64,000 nucleotides of DNA from an uncultured Paracoccaceae bacterium (GTDB lineage: Bacteria > Pseudomonadota > Alphaproteobacteria > Rhodobacterales > Rhodobacteraceae): assembly GCA_947498415.1 (NCBI GenBank), contig CANMKB010000002.1, forward strand, positions 620,001 to 684,000, read 5' to 3'. The notes beneath the pieces are model-generated. The model did not search any database, was not told where the DNA came from, and worked only from the letters and a program-made list of their open reading frames with translations. Below are positions 34,260-43,213 of this stretch, piece after piece. The position numbers and the translations under genes were made by a program. Numbering within the stretch: the stretch's first letter is position 1; each line of letters starts with the position of its first letter.

Positions 34260-35084
34260 ATGGAACATTCTGCAACACAACTGGGCGATTCGGGCGGCCA
34301 AAATCTGCGACCCATGCGCATCACCGTCGCACCGAACGGGGCACGGCGCAACAAACAAAGCCACCCACAACTGCCAGTGACACTTAACGAAATCGTGAGT
34401 TGCGCCAAAGCGTGTTGGCAAGCGGGTGCACATGAAATCCACCTACATGTTCGAGATGCTGACGGACGACATTCTTTAAGTTCGGAAATCTATGAAACAA
34501 CCATCGCAGCCCTTCGCGTGGCCGTGCCGGATATGGCGATACAAGTCACCACGGAATCAGCAAACCAATATGATGTCGCTGCGCAGTTTGACCTGCTAAA
34601 AACGCTCAAGCCAGATGCCGCTAGTATCGCTATACGGGAAACCATGCGTCGCCCAGAATACGCCGCGCCACTTTATGCCTTTGCCGATCACTCAAAAATC
34701 AAAGTGCAGCACATCCTGTATTCCCGACAAGATTTAGAGCTTCTTCGAGAGCAGCTTAAAATTGGAACGATCCCACAACACATGCGAGATGTCTTGTTGG
34801 TGTTTGGCACATACACCCCACCCCGCCTTGCTGAGCCCTCTGAAGTGACCGGTTTTGTCGCCGCCCTTGGAACAGAGTTTCCCAACTGGACCGTTTGCGC
34901 CTTTGGGCAACACGAAAATGCTGTTGCCGCCGAAGCCATACGACTGGGGGGGCACATTCGCATTGGTTTTGAAAATAACTTACATCGCCCCGACGGTGCG
35001 ATGGCGCAGGACAATTCAGAAAACATTGCGCGAGCGGTCCAAACGGCCGCCTCTTTCCACCGCCCACTTATGACAAGGCCCTAG
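34260..35084 (+). CDS. BKACE family (beta-keto acid cleavage enzyme, DUF849)
   Basis: Members of this family cleave a beta-keto acid with acetyl-CoA to give acetoacetate and a new CoA thioester; Kce acts on 3-keto-5-aminohexanoate. The 274-residue protein has the Zn/metal-binding histidines in EIHLHVRDADG (about residues 59-69) and the C-terminal GFENNLHRPDG with the conserved Glu. The usual family start would be near MRITVAPNGARRN (ATG 34314), and I cannot choose between it and 34260 by ribosome site. The aminotransferase starts 5 bp after it, so the two form an operon. The substrate is unknown. Confidence 0.88.
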   Translation: MEHSATQLGDSGGQNLRPMRITVAPNGARRNKQSHPQLPVTLNEIVSCAKACWQAGAHEIHLHVRDADGRHSLSSEIYETTIAALRVAVPDMAIQVTTESANQYDVAAQFDLLKTLKPDAASIAIRETMRRPEYAAPLYAFADHSKIKVQHILYSRQDLELLREQLKIGTIPQHMRDVLLVFGTYTPPRLAEPSEVTGFVAALGTEFPNWTVCAFGQHENAVAAEAIRLGGHIRIGFENNLHRPDGAMAQDNSENIARAVQTAASFHRPLMTRP

Positions 35085-35088
35085 CCCG

Positions 35089-36417
35089 ATGAGCCATATC
35101 TTTCCACGTCACACACAAAAACGACCGCCCATGGTGTCTCATGGGGATGGGCCGTTTTTATATGACACATCCGGCAAAGCCTATTTTGATGGATCGGGTG
35201 GTGCCGCAGTTTCATGTTTGGGGCATTCGGATGCCACGGTGACCGAAGCCATTAAGTCTCAACTCGGGAAAGTCGCCTTTGCCCACACAGGGTTTTTGAC
35301 GTCAGAACCGGCAGAAGCCTTGGCCGAGAAACTGATATCCCATGCTCCGGGCCAGTTGGATCGCGTGTATCTTGTATCTGGCGGATCAGAGGCGATGGAA
35401 AGCGCCCTCAAATTGGCGCGCCAGTACTTCCTTGAAATCGGAGAGCCCAAACGACGGCATGTGATTGCCCGCAAGCAAAGCTATCACGGCAATACATTGG
35501 GCGCCTTGGCCACGGGCGGCAACCAATGGCGTCGCGATCCCTTTGAACCGTTGCTTGTTGAAACCCATCACATTTCGGCCTGCTATGCCTATCGCGCGCA
35601 AACCGATGCAGAAACGCCGTTTGAATACGGTCAACGCGTTGCCAACGAGCTCGAAGATATGATCCAGAAACTTGGCCCAGACAACGTTATGGCCTTTGTG
35701 GCAGAGCCCGTTGTGGGGGCAACGGCGGGCGCTGTTCCTTCGGTCGAAGGGTACTTTAAGCGAATTCGCGAAATCTGTGACAATCATGGAGTTTTGCTGA
35801 TTTTAGATGAGGTTATGTGCGGCATGGGCCGTACAGGTACCTTGTTTGCTTGTGAACAAGACGGTGTGGCACCAGACATTTGCGCTGTCGCCAAGGGATT
35901 GGGCGCAGGGTATCAGCCCATTGGCGCCATGCTTTGTACCCACCAAATTTACGACGCCATTGCACGGGGCAGTGGCGCGTTTCAACATGGCCACACTTAT
36001 ATCGGTCACCCTACAGCTGCTGCGGCCGCGCTGGCAGTCCTGACGCGTCTCACCGATGAAGGTGTCGCAGACCGTGTGGCACCGATGGGAGATATGTTGG
36101 TTTCTGCGCTGAACCAATCGCTGGGTCAGCACCCGCATGTTGGTGACATTCGCGGACGTGGATTGTTTCTCGGGATCGAAATTGTCAAAGACCGACAGAC
36201 GAAAACCCCCTTTGACAGAGATCGCAAGATCGCTGAAACCATCAAAGCAGCCACCTTTGACGCAGGGCTCATATGCTACCCAATGAACGGGACCATTGAT
36301 GGAAAACGCGGGGCACATGTTTTACTGGCCCCACCGTTTGTAATGGAGCAGGCACATATTCCGCTGATCACCGAACCTTTGGCCATGGCAATCGACATGG
36401 CAACTCAGGTAAATTAG
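35089..36417 (+). CDS. Class III (omega) aminotransferase
   Basis: This 442-residue PLP enzyme transfers the amino group of an omega- or secondary amine to a keto acid such as pyruvate or 2-oxoglutarate. The PLP-binding Lys269 lies in AVAKGLGAGYQPIG, the cofactor-contacting Asp240 in ILDEVMCGMGRTG, and the SGGSEAMESALKLA motif is at 97-110. Its substrate range cannot be read. Together with BKACE it can turn an amino compound into a beta-keto acid and then cleave it, so the locus probably degrades an imported amino acid or amine. It overlaps the end of trmB by 4 bp. Confidence 0.93.
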   Translation: MSHIFPRHTQKRPPMVSHGDGPFLYDTSGKAYFDGSGGAAVSCLGHSDATVTEAIKSQLGKVAFAHTGFLTSEPAEALAEKLISHAPGQLDRVYLVSGGSEAMESALKLARQYFLEIGEPKRRHVIARKQSYHGNTLGALATGGNQWRRDPFEPLLVETHHISACYAYRAQTDAETPFEYGQRVANELEDMIQKLGPDNVMAFVAEPVVGATAGAVPSVEGYFKRIREICDNHGVLLILDEVMCGMGRTGTLFACEQDGVAPDICAVAKGLGAGYQPIGAMLCTHQIYDAIARGSGAFQHGHTYIGHPTAAAAALAVLTRLTDEGVADRVAPMGDMLVSALNQSLGQHPHVGDIRGRGLFLGIEIVKDRQTKTPFDRDRKIAETIKAATFDAGLICYPMNGTIDGKRGAHVLLAPPFVMEQAHIPLITEPLAMAIDMATQVN

Positions 36418-37148
36418 CCCAGTCGGCGGAATGTCAGGTAGTGCGGCGTACGGCCTTCGCGAAAGGCCTTTTGTTCGTAGCGCGTGGAAATCCAATCGCC
36501 CCAAGGATCGCGCCAATCTGATGGGCCCTCGGCCAGCCATTCAAATCCTGCCTTTGGAACTTCTTCCAGAGTCTGTCGCACGTAATCTTCAATATCAGTG
36601 GCCACGCGGAAAATCGCACCCGGCTTAAGCACTTCGGCCAATGGTTTTAGATGCTCTTGAGTGACAAACCGGCGACGGTGGTGGCGCTTTTTCGGCCACG
36701 GGTCTGGGTACAACAAAAACGCACGTGAAATGGATTGGGCCGGCAAAACATCAAACATGTCACGGGCGTCACCGGGATGCACTTTGATGTTGTCGGCTCC
36801 GGCCTCACGAATTTTCCCCAACAGCATGGCAACGCCATTGATGTAAGGCTCACACCCGATAAAACCCACGTCTGGGTTCTGGCTGGCTTGGTGCACCATG
36901 TGCTCGCCGCCGCCAAATCCAACCTCTAGCCAAACATCGCGGTCGCCAAACAGCGCTTGAAGATCAAGGTTTTTGCGATCTGGATTTTCTTCCCATGTCA
37001 CCTTGCCCGGCGAAAGCTTTGCAAGATCTTCATCCAGATAGGCTTCTTGCGACTTTCGCAGCCCCTTCCCCTTAAAGCGTCCATAAAAGTTGCGCCATGG
37101 CACCCCAGATGGGTGCTGATCTTGAGGGGATTTCTTATCGTCGGACAT
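36414..37148 (-). CDS. trmB: tRNA (guanine-N7-)-methyltransferase
   Basis: TrmB methylates G46 of tRNAs. The 244-residue protein contains the SAM-binding WLEVGFGGGEHMVHQ segment at about 74-88, GCEPYINGV at about 98-106, and the catalytic region LLYPDPWPKKRHHRRRF at about 140-156. The length is normal. In Rhodobacterales trmB usually follows metK; here a sterol desaturase and TetR module of 1.8 kb lies between. The end overlaps the aminotransferase gene by 4 bp, tail to tail. Confidence 0.96.
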   Translation of the reverse strand: MSDDKKSPQDQHPSGVPWRNFYGRFKGKGLRKSQEAYLDEDLAKLSPGKVTWEENPDRKNLDLQALFGDRDVWLEVGFGGGEHMVHQASQNPDVGFIGCEPYINGVAMLLGKIREAGADNIKVHPGDARDMFDVLPAQSISRAFLLYPDPWPKKRHHRRRFVTQEHLKPLAEVLKPGAIFRVATDIEDYVRQTLEEVPKAGFEWLAEGPSDWRDPWGDWISTRYEQKAFREGRTPHYLTFRRLG

Positions 37149-37235
37149 GGAACGCTCGCATCTAGAAGGTGGCGCTCATGTGCCGCAAGCGGCGCAACGG
37201 GTCAAGCCCATGCGCCACCTACGCGAAGTTTCGGG

Positions 37236-38099
37236 TTACTTTTCCGGTTTTGGCCGCCATCCGGGCCGCTGAAACAGATATCCTGCCACCTCAGACCAGG
37301 TTTTGGCGCGTCTTACATCTTTGGCGATTTGCGCAAATTCGTGGAAGTTCACAACAATCGGATTGGCGCTGCCAACCGGCTGTGTCAGACCGTACACAAC
37401 CTGATCCTCTTCAGCTTGATAGGTGCCAAAAATTCGATCCCATATGATCAACACGCCCCCATAGTTGCGATCCAGATACTTTCGGTTAGACGCATGATGT
37501 ACCCGATGAACCGACGGCGTATTGAGGATCTTATCCACCACCCCAAGCTTGCCGATTTTCTCTGTGTGAATCCACGTTTGGTAGGCCACCACAACGGCCA
37601 ACGCGATGAGGGTTTGCACAACATCAAAGCCAACCAAAATCATCGGAACAAAAAAGATCCATTCGATCAATCCCTCGACCCATGCCAAGCGCAGGGCTGT
37701 TGTCAGATTATACTCTGGCGAGGAATGGTGGACTGAATGATAGGCCCACAATATGCGTACCTCATGCTCCCAGCGGTGCATCCAGTAATAGGTAAAATCC
37801 GCAAGCAATAATGCTAGAACCCAACTCCACCAAGTGAATGGGATGTCGGCAAAGGCAAAGTATTCCGCAAAGAGTAATCCCACAATAAAGACCAACCCAT
37901 AGGCCGTGCGTTCCAGCAGCACATTCCCCAAAGCAATCGCGAAATTGGAGAAGCTTTCTTTCAGCCTCTTTCGCCGTTTGCACAGAACATCCCACAGCGT
38001 TTCAGACACGATGGCCAACAGAAACAAACCACCAATCACCTCAAGCCACTCGAAGGTGGATTGAAAGGCCTCAAATCGAGCAAAGAGATTCTCCATCAC
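37236..38099 (-). CDS. Sterol desaturase / fatty acid hydroxylase family membrane protein
   Basis: The 287-residue protein is a di-iron membrane enzyme. Histidine boxes are visible: YYWMHRWEHEVRILWAYHSV (HxxxH), YHSVHHSS (HxxHH) and VHRVHHAS, with four or so membrane segments around them. It may hydroxylate or desaturate a lipid, sterol-like or carotenoid molecule; the substrate is unknown. Together with the small membrane protein that overlaps its start by 4 bp it forms an operon controlled by the divergent TetR gene (operator at 38314). Confidence 0.92.
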   Translation of the reverse strand: MMENLFARFEAFQSTFEWLEVIGGLFLLAIVSETLWDVLCKRRKRLKESFSNFAIALGNVLLERTAYGLVFIVGLLFAEYFAFADIPFTWWSWVLALLLADFTYYWMHRWEHEVRILWAYHSVHHSSPEYNLTTALRLAWVEGLIEWIFFVPMILVGFDVVQTLIALAVVVAYQTWIHTEKIGKLGVVDKILNTPSVHRVHHASNRKYLDRNYGGVLIIWDRIFGTYQAEEDQVVYGLTQPVGSANPIVVNFHEFAQIAKDVRRAKTWSEVAGYLFQRPGWRPKPEK

Positions 38100-38290
38100 C
38101 GCTCCCCCGGCTTGAGATCATCGGAATGCTCTTCGGGAAGAAAATAGAGAAACCATGAGAACCAAAGGACGTTCGCAAGCGCCCACCAAGAGCCATCAGG
38201 TTCTGAGAAAAAGCTGTGAATTTCAGGAATTTTCCAAAACCCGACAAAGCCGATCACACCAAGCGGCCAATTCTTTTGCATCCTAAGCAC
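38096..38290 (-). CDS. Small membrane protein coupled to the sterol desaturase
   Basis: This protein of about 64 residues contains two hydrophobic stretches (WPLGVIGFVGFW and WWALANVLWFSWFLYFLP) and an acidic C-terminus. It overlaps the desaturase start by 4 bp, so the genes are coupled. The start is chosen as GTG 38290, nine bases after GAGGAG at 38300-38305; TTG 38293 and ATG 38281 are alternatives. Upstream starts up to 38329 would place the coding region inside the TetR operator. I do not recognise the family; a helper of the desaturase is plausible. Confidence 0.65.
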   Translation of the reverse strand: MLRMQKNWPLGVIGFVGFWKIPEIHSFFSEPDGSWWALANVLWFSWFLYFLPEEHSDDLKPGER

Positions 38291-38313
38291 CAATTTGTTC
38301 TCCTCATAACAAT

Positions 38314-38333
38314 GTGAACGAACGTTCATTCAC
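38314..38333. promoter_or_regulatory. TetR-type operator
   Basis: GTGAACGAACGTTCATTCAC is a near-perfect palindrome: 9 of 10 arm positions match across the centre. It lies between the desaturase operon and the divergent TetR gene and has the GAACGTTC centre seen in sites of TetR-family lipid or membrane regulators. Autoregulation and repression of the desaturase are likely, not shown. Confidence 0.75.
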
Positions 38334-38388
38334 TTGAACCTTAATGTGAGAACGGCTAGATGAAAATCAAGAGCAACGAGTGGGTGAC

Positions 38389-38976
38389 ATGGAAAAAAAG
38401 CAACGCGCGTCCAACCGGCAGCGTATTATTGCCGCCGCCATCGAGGGCTTCCTTGAGGCCGGGCTGCACCAAACTGGCATTCGAGACATTGCAAAACGTG
38501 CAGGTGTCAGCCTTGGCAATCTATATAACCACTTCTCTGGCAAAGAAGCGTTGATCGCCGAAATTGCGCAGATGGAAGCGGCTGAGATTCAAGAGCGGGT
38601 TAGCACTCTGCCCTCAGAAGGCACTGCTCTGTCGCAGATCTGTGCGCTTTATGTGGCCGAAATGCAGGCCATCGCCCTACCAGAGAACGCGGCACTGACC
38701 GTAGATCTGACCGCAGAGGCACTGCGCCAACCGGCCATCGGTGCGCTATTTGCAGAGAACGAAGCTACCATGTCAAAGGCACTCCGCTCTCTTGCGGATC
38801 AGGCGATTGCAGCTAAGGAGATCAAAGATACCCCTGCGCTGGATAACACTTTGATTTTATTGCTAGAGGCCGCACACGGCATGGGCTTGCGCTGTGCCAT
38901 GAATAAAAAGGGCGTGACAGAAGATCTCTGCCACGCCCTTAAAACTATGGTGCTGAACGCGTTGAAAGAAGATTAA
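38389..38976 (+). CDS. TetR-family repressor of the sterol desaturase module
   Basis: The 195-residue protein starts with a classic TetR HTH (residues about 8-55: [46 protein letters not shown]) and has a helical ligand domain after it. ATG 38389 is preferred to the GTG three codons upstream; ribosome sites are weak. It faces the desaturase operon across the palindrome at 38314. The inducing ligand is unknown, perhaps a lipid. It overlaps the metK stop by 4 bp at its tail. Confidence 0.93.
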   Translation: MEKKQRASNRQRIIAAAIEGFLEAGLHQTGIRDIAKRAGVSLGNLYNHFSGKEALIAEIAQMEAAEIQERVSTLPSEGTALSQICALYVAEMQAIALPENAALTVDLTAEALRQPAIGALFAENEATMSKALRSLADQAIAAKEIKDTPALDNTLILLLEAAHGMGLRCAMNKKGVTEDLCHALKTMVLNALKED

Positions 38977-40154
38977 ACTGCGGCTTTCAACACATCGACC
39001 AGATTGGTCTGTTCCCAGCTAAACCCACCATCCGCGTCTGGCTTGCGGCCAAAGTGGCCGTAGGCCGCTGTGCGCTGATAGATGGGCTTGTTCAATTGCA
39101 GATGCTCGCGAATGCCGCGCGGTGTTAGGTCCATCGCCTGTGCAACCGCTTGCTCGATCGCATCATCTGCCACTTGGCCTGTACCGTAGGTGTCTGCATA
39201 GATCGACAGAGGTTTTGAAACGCCAATCGCATAAGACAGCTGAATGGTGCATCGGTCAGCAAGACCCGCGGCCACAACGTTTTTCGCCAGATAACGCGCC
39301 GCATAGGCTGCCGAGCGATCCACCTTTGTTGGGTCTTTCCCAGAGAACGCACCGCCTCCATGAGGGGCCGCACCACCATAGGTGTCGACGATGATCTTGC
39401 GACCCGTCAGACCAGCATCCCCATCTGGGCCACCGATGACAAATTTTCCGGTCGGGTTCACGTGCCATTCGGTTTCAGCGGTCAACCAGCCTTCTGGCAG
39501 GCTTTCAATGATATAGGGTGCCACAATTGCGCGAATGTCTTCGCTGGTCAGGCTTTCATCCAAGTGCTGTGTCGAAAGCACAAGCGAAGTCACCCCAACT
39601 GGCTTGCCATTTTCATAGCGCACTGACAATTGGGTCTTTGCATCCGGGCCAAGCACGGCTTGCTCTCCAGACTTACGCACCTCGGCCAAGCGACGCAGAA
39701 TCGCATGGGCGTATTGTATAGGCGCTGGCATCAGATCGGGGGTTTCGTTGGTTGCGTAACCAAACATGATCCCCTGATCGCCTGCGCCTTCGTCTTTGTC
39801 TGCAGAGGCATCTACACCCTGCGCGATATGTGCAGATTGTTCGTGCAGCAGATTGGTAATTTCCACAGTCTCATGGTGGAATTTATCCTGCTGATAGCCG
39901 ATGTCTTTGATGCATGCGCGGGTGATCTCATCGATCTTACCCATGTAATCTTTTAGCTTGTCCTGATCAGAAAGCCCAACCTCGCCGCCGATCACAACGC
40001 GATCTGTTGTGGCAAAGGTCTCACATGCGACGCGTGCCTCGGGTTCTTCTGCCAAAAAGGCATCTAGAACAGCATCAGAAATGCGATCGCAAACTTTATC
40101 AGGATGGCCCTCCGAGACGGACTCGGAAGTGAAAACGAAATTCTGTCTGGCCAT
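38973..40154 (-). CDS. metK: S-adenosylmethionine synthase
   Basis: MetK makes SAM from methionine and ATP. The 393-residue enzyme has the family motifs [29 protein letters not shown] at about 117-128 and [19 protein letters not shown], including the loop lysines. ATG 40154 is the start: it has GGAG 6 bases upstream, which is the ribosome site held in the SAM/SAH riboswitch, while the frame's earlier ATG lies inside that RNA. Feedback control by its own product SAM is therefore very likely. lnt lies upstream in the same direction. Confidence 0.98.
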   Translation of the reverse strand: MARQNFVFTSESVSEGHPDKVCDRISDAVLDAFLAEEPEARVACETFATTDRVVIGGEVGLSDQDKLKDYMGKIDEITRACIKDIGYQQDKFHHETVEITNLLHEQSAHIAQGVDASADKDEGAGDQGIMFGYATNETPDLMPAPIQYAHAILRRLAEVRKSGEQAVLGPDAKTQLSVRYENGKPVGVTSLVLSTQHLDESLTSEDIRAIVAPYIIESLPEGWLTAETEWHVNPTGKFVIGGPDGDAGLTGRKIIVDTYGGAAPHGGGAFSGKDPTKVDRSAAYAARYLAKNVVAAGLADRCTIQLSYAIGVSKPLSIYADTYGTGQVADDAIEQAVAQAMDLTPRGIREHLQLNKPIYQRTAAYGHFGRKPDADGGFSWEQTNLVDVLKAAV

Positions 40155-40159
40155 GAAGT

Positions 40160-40204
40160 GCTCCATTAGATTTCATCTGTCACGCCAGGAAGCCGTTGTG
40201 ACAG
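40160..40204 (-). promoter_or_regulatory. SAM/SAH riboswitch controlling metK
   Basis: On the minus strand the RNA reads CUGUCACAACGGCUUCCUGG (40204-40185), then CGUGACAG and AAUGGAGCA. This is the SAM/SAH riboswitch consensus known from Rhodobacterales metK leaders: the stem CUGUCAC/GUGACAG, the GGCUUCCUGGC loop, and a downstream pairing of GCUUCC with GGAGC that forms a pseudoknot. The pairing buries the metK Shine-Dalgarno GGAG, so SAM binding should block translation. Confidence 0.92.
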
Positions 40205-40212
40205 ACATTTGT

Positions 40213-40232
40213 AGCCCGCACTTAGGCGGGCT
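40213..40232 (-). repeat. Hairpin upstream of the SAM/SAH riboswitch
   Basis: AGCCCGC and GCGGGCT form a 7-bp stem with a six-base loop between lnt and the riboswitch. There is no T-run, so it may only shield lnt's mRNA end or be a weak terminator. Confidence 0.4.
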
Positions 40233-40243
40233 GGGCGGAATGG

Positions 40244-41761
40244 TCAATCTCTAAAGCGGCGACGAAAGAACCAAAGCGCAGAATATAGCAAGATCAACAC
40301 GCCACCAAGGGGCCAGTCGCCGGTCTTGGCGTACAGTGTTTCCGGCAATGCTTGGGTAAGTGTGACGTCTAGATATCCTGCTTGGTTCAAAGGCAAGGCC
40401 TCCACCACACGCCCCCGCGCATCAATCAGCGCCGAAATACCGGTGTTGGCGACACGTACCATCGGCAGGCCTTGTTCGATGGAGCGCATCTGCGCTTGGG
40501 CCAAATGCTGAAACGGCCCAGCACGTTTACCAAACCAAGCATCATTGGTGATCTGCATCAGAAAATCCGGGCGTTCAGGTGCTGCGGCCACATCCTGAGG
40601 AAAGACAACTTCGTAGCAAATCAACGGTAGGGCTTTTCCGAGTTTACCCAAATCCATCAAGGCCGCGCCCGGCCCTGCGGTAAACCCCTGCCCCGCACTG
40701 GCGGCCATGCCGTGAATACCAAATTGCGCCAGCTTGTCGCCGAACGGGATGTATTCGCCAAAGGGCACAAGGTGGTGCTTGTCGTAGATGCTGGCCACCT
40801 GACCTTGACCGTCAATCAAAACGGCCGCGTTCATCAGGCGCACATCTTCACGACGATTGGCCCCCACCACGATTGGTGTTCCACCAGAGGCCGCCACCAT
40901 ATCTGCCAGCACCGTGTCAGCGTAATTGAGCGTCGAAGGCAGGCTTGTTTCGGGCCAAAGCACAAGGTCTGGTGCACCTGCGCCACCGACAACCGGGGCG
41001 GCCGTAAACTCTAACGCGCGATCAAAAAAGATCGGCATGAAGTCTGGATCCCATTTTTGATGCTGTGGCGCATTGGGCTGTACAAGTCGCAATACTCCCG
41101 CATCAGGCTGTGCAGACATTGGGTCAGGGCCGTCTGCCAATGCCAAGAGACCTACAAGCGATATCGCCACATATCCCCAACGCTGCACGCTGCGTTCCAG
41201 CAATATCCGAGACATGGCAAAGGCAAAGACAAAAAACAGCAGATTCAAACCATGCGGGCCAACCCAAGCCGCCGCTTGCGCAAAATAGGTATTCACCACC
41301 CCATAGGCTGGCATCCCCCAAGGAAACCCAGTGAACAGATAGGCCCGCGCCAGTTCCATCAACGGGAGGGTTAACAGAATCGCACCAGAGAACCGCGCCC
41401 AACGCGCTGCGACAAATGCGGCGGCCCAAAACAGGGCAAGCCCGCCTGCCATAAAGATCAGCGCAAAGGGGGCCATCCATGCATGGCGTTCGGGCTCGAC
41501 CATAAAGGGCGATACAAGCCACTGCATACAAAGGGCAAAATAGCCAAAACCAAAGGCCCAACCGACCCAAGCTGCCGGACGAACTTCAAGATTTCGGATC
41601 AAAAAAAGGACCGTTGCAAAGGCTACAACAGAGATAAACGATGCATTAAAGGGCGCTTGGCCAAGACTGCCCAGCGCCCCTAGAACACCAAATCCGAGTA
41701 AGAGTTGCCATCGCCGGGCAGCGGCAATGGCCTGCTCCGCCCTACTCAGCCACATGCGCAT
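40244..41761 (-). CDS. lnt: Apolipoprotein N-acyltransferase
   Basis: Lnt adds the third acyl chain to lipoproteins at the inner membrane. The 505-residue protein has several N-terminal transmembrane segments (about residues 15-190) and a C-terminal nitrilase-type periplasmic domain. Its catalytic triad is visible as Glu in LWPETSLP, Lys in YDKHHLVPFGEYIP and Cys in LICYEVVFP. The length is normal. ATG 41761 overlaps corC by 20 bp; the second Met at 41755 is possible. Two lipoproteins in this window (14087, 44395) are candidate substrates. Confidence 0.96.
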   Translation of the reverse strand: MRMWLSRAEQAIAAARRWQLLLGFGVLGALGSLGQAPFNASFISVVAFATVLFLIRNLEVRPAAWVGWAFGFGYFALCMQWLVSPFMVEPERHAWMAPFALIFMAGGLALFWAAAFVAARWARFSGAILLTLPLMELARAYLFTGFPWGMPAYGVVNTYFAQAAAWVGPHGLNLLFFVFAFAMSRILLERSVQRWGYVAISLVGLLALADGPDPMSAQPDAGVLRLVQPNAPQHQKWDPDFMPIFFDRALEFTAAPVVGGAGAPDLVLWPETSLPSTLNYADTVLADMVAASGGTPIVVGANRREDVRLMNAAVLIDGQGQVASIYDKHHLVPFGEYIPFGDKLAQFGIHGMAASAGQGFTAGPGAALMDLGKLGKALPLICYEVVFPQDVAAAPERPDFLMQITNDAWFGKRAGPFQHLAQAQMRSIEQGLPMVRVANTGISALIDARGRVVEALPLNQAGYLDVTLTQALPETLYAKTGDWPLGGVLILLYSALWFFRRRFRD

Positions 41762-42638
41762 GTGTTCCGCTTAGCAGAACGCGCAAACGCTTGATGCGGC
41801 GCGGATCAGCGTCGATCACCTCAAACTCGGTTCCATCGGGATGCACCACAACTTCACCACGTGCAGGAACGCGCCCGGCAAGCATAAAGACCAAACCACC
41901 CAGGGTTTCGACCTCATCTGAATCGATCTCATCAGAGTCTGACAAAGAGCGACCAATCACATGTTGAAAGTCATCCAGAGGCGTTTTGGCCAAGGCCAAA
42001 TAGCAACCGGGAGCTTCTTCAGTCCACAGCGCAACTTCTTCTTGGTCGTGCTCATCTTCGATTTCACCAACAACTTGTTCGATCAAATCTTCGATGGTCA
42101 CCAAACCGTCGACGCCACCATATTCATCAATCACCAAAGCCATATGCCGACGCTCGGTTTGCATCTTGGTCAACAAGACACCCAATGGCATGGAGGGCGG
42201 CACAAACAACAAAGGTCGTAGCATCTGACGCATCGCAAAACGCCCGCCTCCGCCATTGAACCCGTATTTCAAGGCCAGATCTTTTAGGTGGATAAAGCCG
42301 ATGGGCGTATCCAAAGTGCCATCATAAACCGGTAACCGCGAGAACCCGCCTTCACGGAACACTTCGACCACCTCAGCCCGAGACATGGTGACGGACAACG
42401 CAACAATGTCGACCTTTGGAACAGCCACATCTTCTACACGCATACGCCGCAGGTTAATCATGCCACGCGTGGGTGCCTGGATCCGCTCTGGTTCGGGAAC
42501 CTGTGCGCCATCATCGGCATCCGCCGGACTAATGGCTTCGATCAATCGACGGAAAAACCCGCCATTCGTTTTTTCTATCTGAGCTTCAAGCCGCGCGCTT
42601 TGCGCTGCCATAGAAGACCCGTCGGTGCTGTCGCCCAT
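41742..42638 (-). CDS. corC: HlyC/CorC-family CBS-domain protein
   Basis: CorC-type proteins help Mg/Co homeostasis. The 298-residue cytoplasmic protein has a CBS-domain pair at about 65-185 (VAVPKVDIVALSVTMSRAEV, then ALVIDEYGGVDGLVTIEDLI) and a C-terminal CorC/HlyC transporter-associated domain (GYFLALAKTPLDDF-like segment, GGLVFMLAGRVPARGEVV). It has no membrane segments, so it is the soluble form. It lies between ybeY and lnt, as in most alphaproteobacteria; the overlap with lnt is 20 bp. Confidence 0.94.
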   Translation of the reverse strand: MGDSTDGSSMAAQSARLEAQIEKTNGGFFRRLIEAISPADADDGAQVPEPERIQAPTRGMINLRRMRVEDVAVPKVDIVALSVTMSRAEVVEVFREGGFSRLPVYDGTLDTPIGFIHLKDLALKYGFNGGGGRFAMRQMLRPLLFVPPSMPLGVLLTKMQTERRHMALVIDEYGGVDGLVTIEDLIEQVVGEIEDEHDQEEVALWTEEAPGCYLALAKTPLDDFQHVIGRSLSDSDEIDSDEVETLGGLVFMLAGRVPARGEVVVHPDGTEFEVIDADPRRIKRLRVLLSGTHAHVAE

Positions 42639-42668
42639 TTTACCTTTCCAAATCGGGGGTCTACCCCG

Positions 42669-43160
42669 TTATTCCCTATATGGGTCAGAGATACCCATTT
42701 TGCCAAGTATTTCTGTTTCGATGCCTTCCATCAAAGTGGCATCTAAGTCACGCACATGATCATACCCAAGTAAATGTAACAATCCATGAACCAACAAATG
42801 CGTCACATGATCTGGCATTGTCTTGCCGCTTCCCTGGGCCTCGCGTTGGCAGGTATCAAATGAAATCGCGATATCACCCAGTTCTGGGTCTGGCCCTTCT
42901 GGTGCCTGCGGCGTGCCTCCATCCAGCTCGGCGCCGCGTACTTCGGAAGGCCACGACAAAACATTCGTCGCCTTATCCTTGTCGCGAAAATCGGCGTTCA
43001 GCGTTGCGATGCGCGTATCGTCACAAGCCAACAAGCTGACTTCCCAATCCTCAGAGCTATATCCGAAATGGGACATCGTTTCGCAATAAGCATGGTCAGA
43101 TAGCGCCTGCAGGCCAACGTCTTCCCAGCGAGAATCTTCCAAAAGAATTTCAACAGTCAT
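42669..43160 (-). CDS. ybeY: Endoribonuclease YbeY
   Basis: YbeY is a Zn-dependent endoribonuclease for 16S rRNA 3' processing and ribosome quality control. The 163-residue protein carries the zinc-binding HGLLHLLGYDH motif (HxxxHxxxxDH) at about residue 125 and LLACDDTRIATLN and DIAISFD segments. ATG 43160 is preferred because TVEILLED is the family start; the upstream Met at 43169 lacks a ribosome site. Its order phoH-ybeY-corC-lnt is conserved. Confidence 0.96.
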   Translation of the reverse strand: MTVEILLEDSRWEDVGLQALSDHAYCETMSHFGYSSEDWEVSLLACDDTRIATLNADFRDKDKATNVLSWPSEVRGAELDGGTPQAPEGPDPELGDIAISFDTCQREAQGSGKTMPDHVTHLLVHGLLHLLGYDHVRDLDATLMEGIETEILGKMGISDPYRE

Positions 43161-43213
43161 AGGCGGCACCTATCCAACTCATTAAGATAAGTGAACCGCA
43201 ATCACTGTTAACT

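Noticed and set aside
40213..40232. The GC hairpin after lnt as a terminator
   Set aside because: There is no T-run on either side. It is reported only as a repeat.
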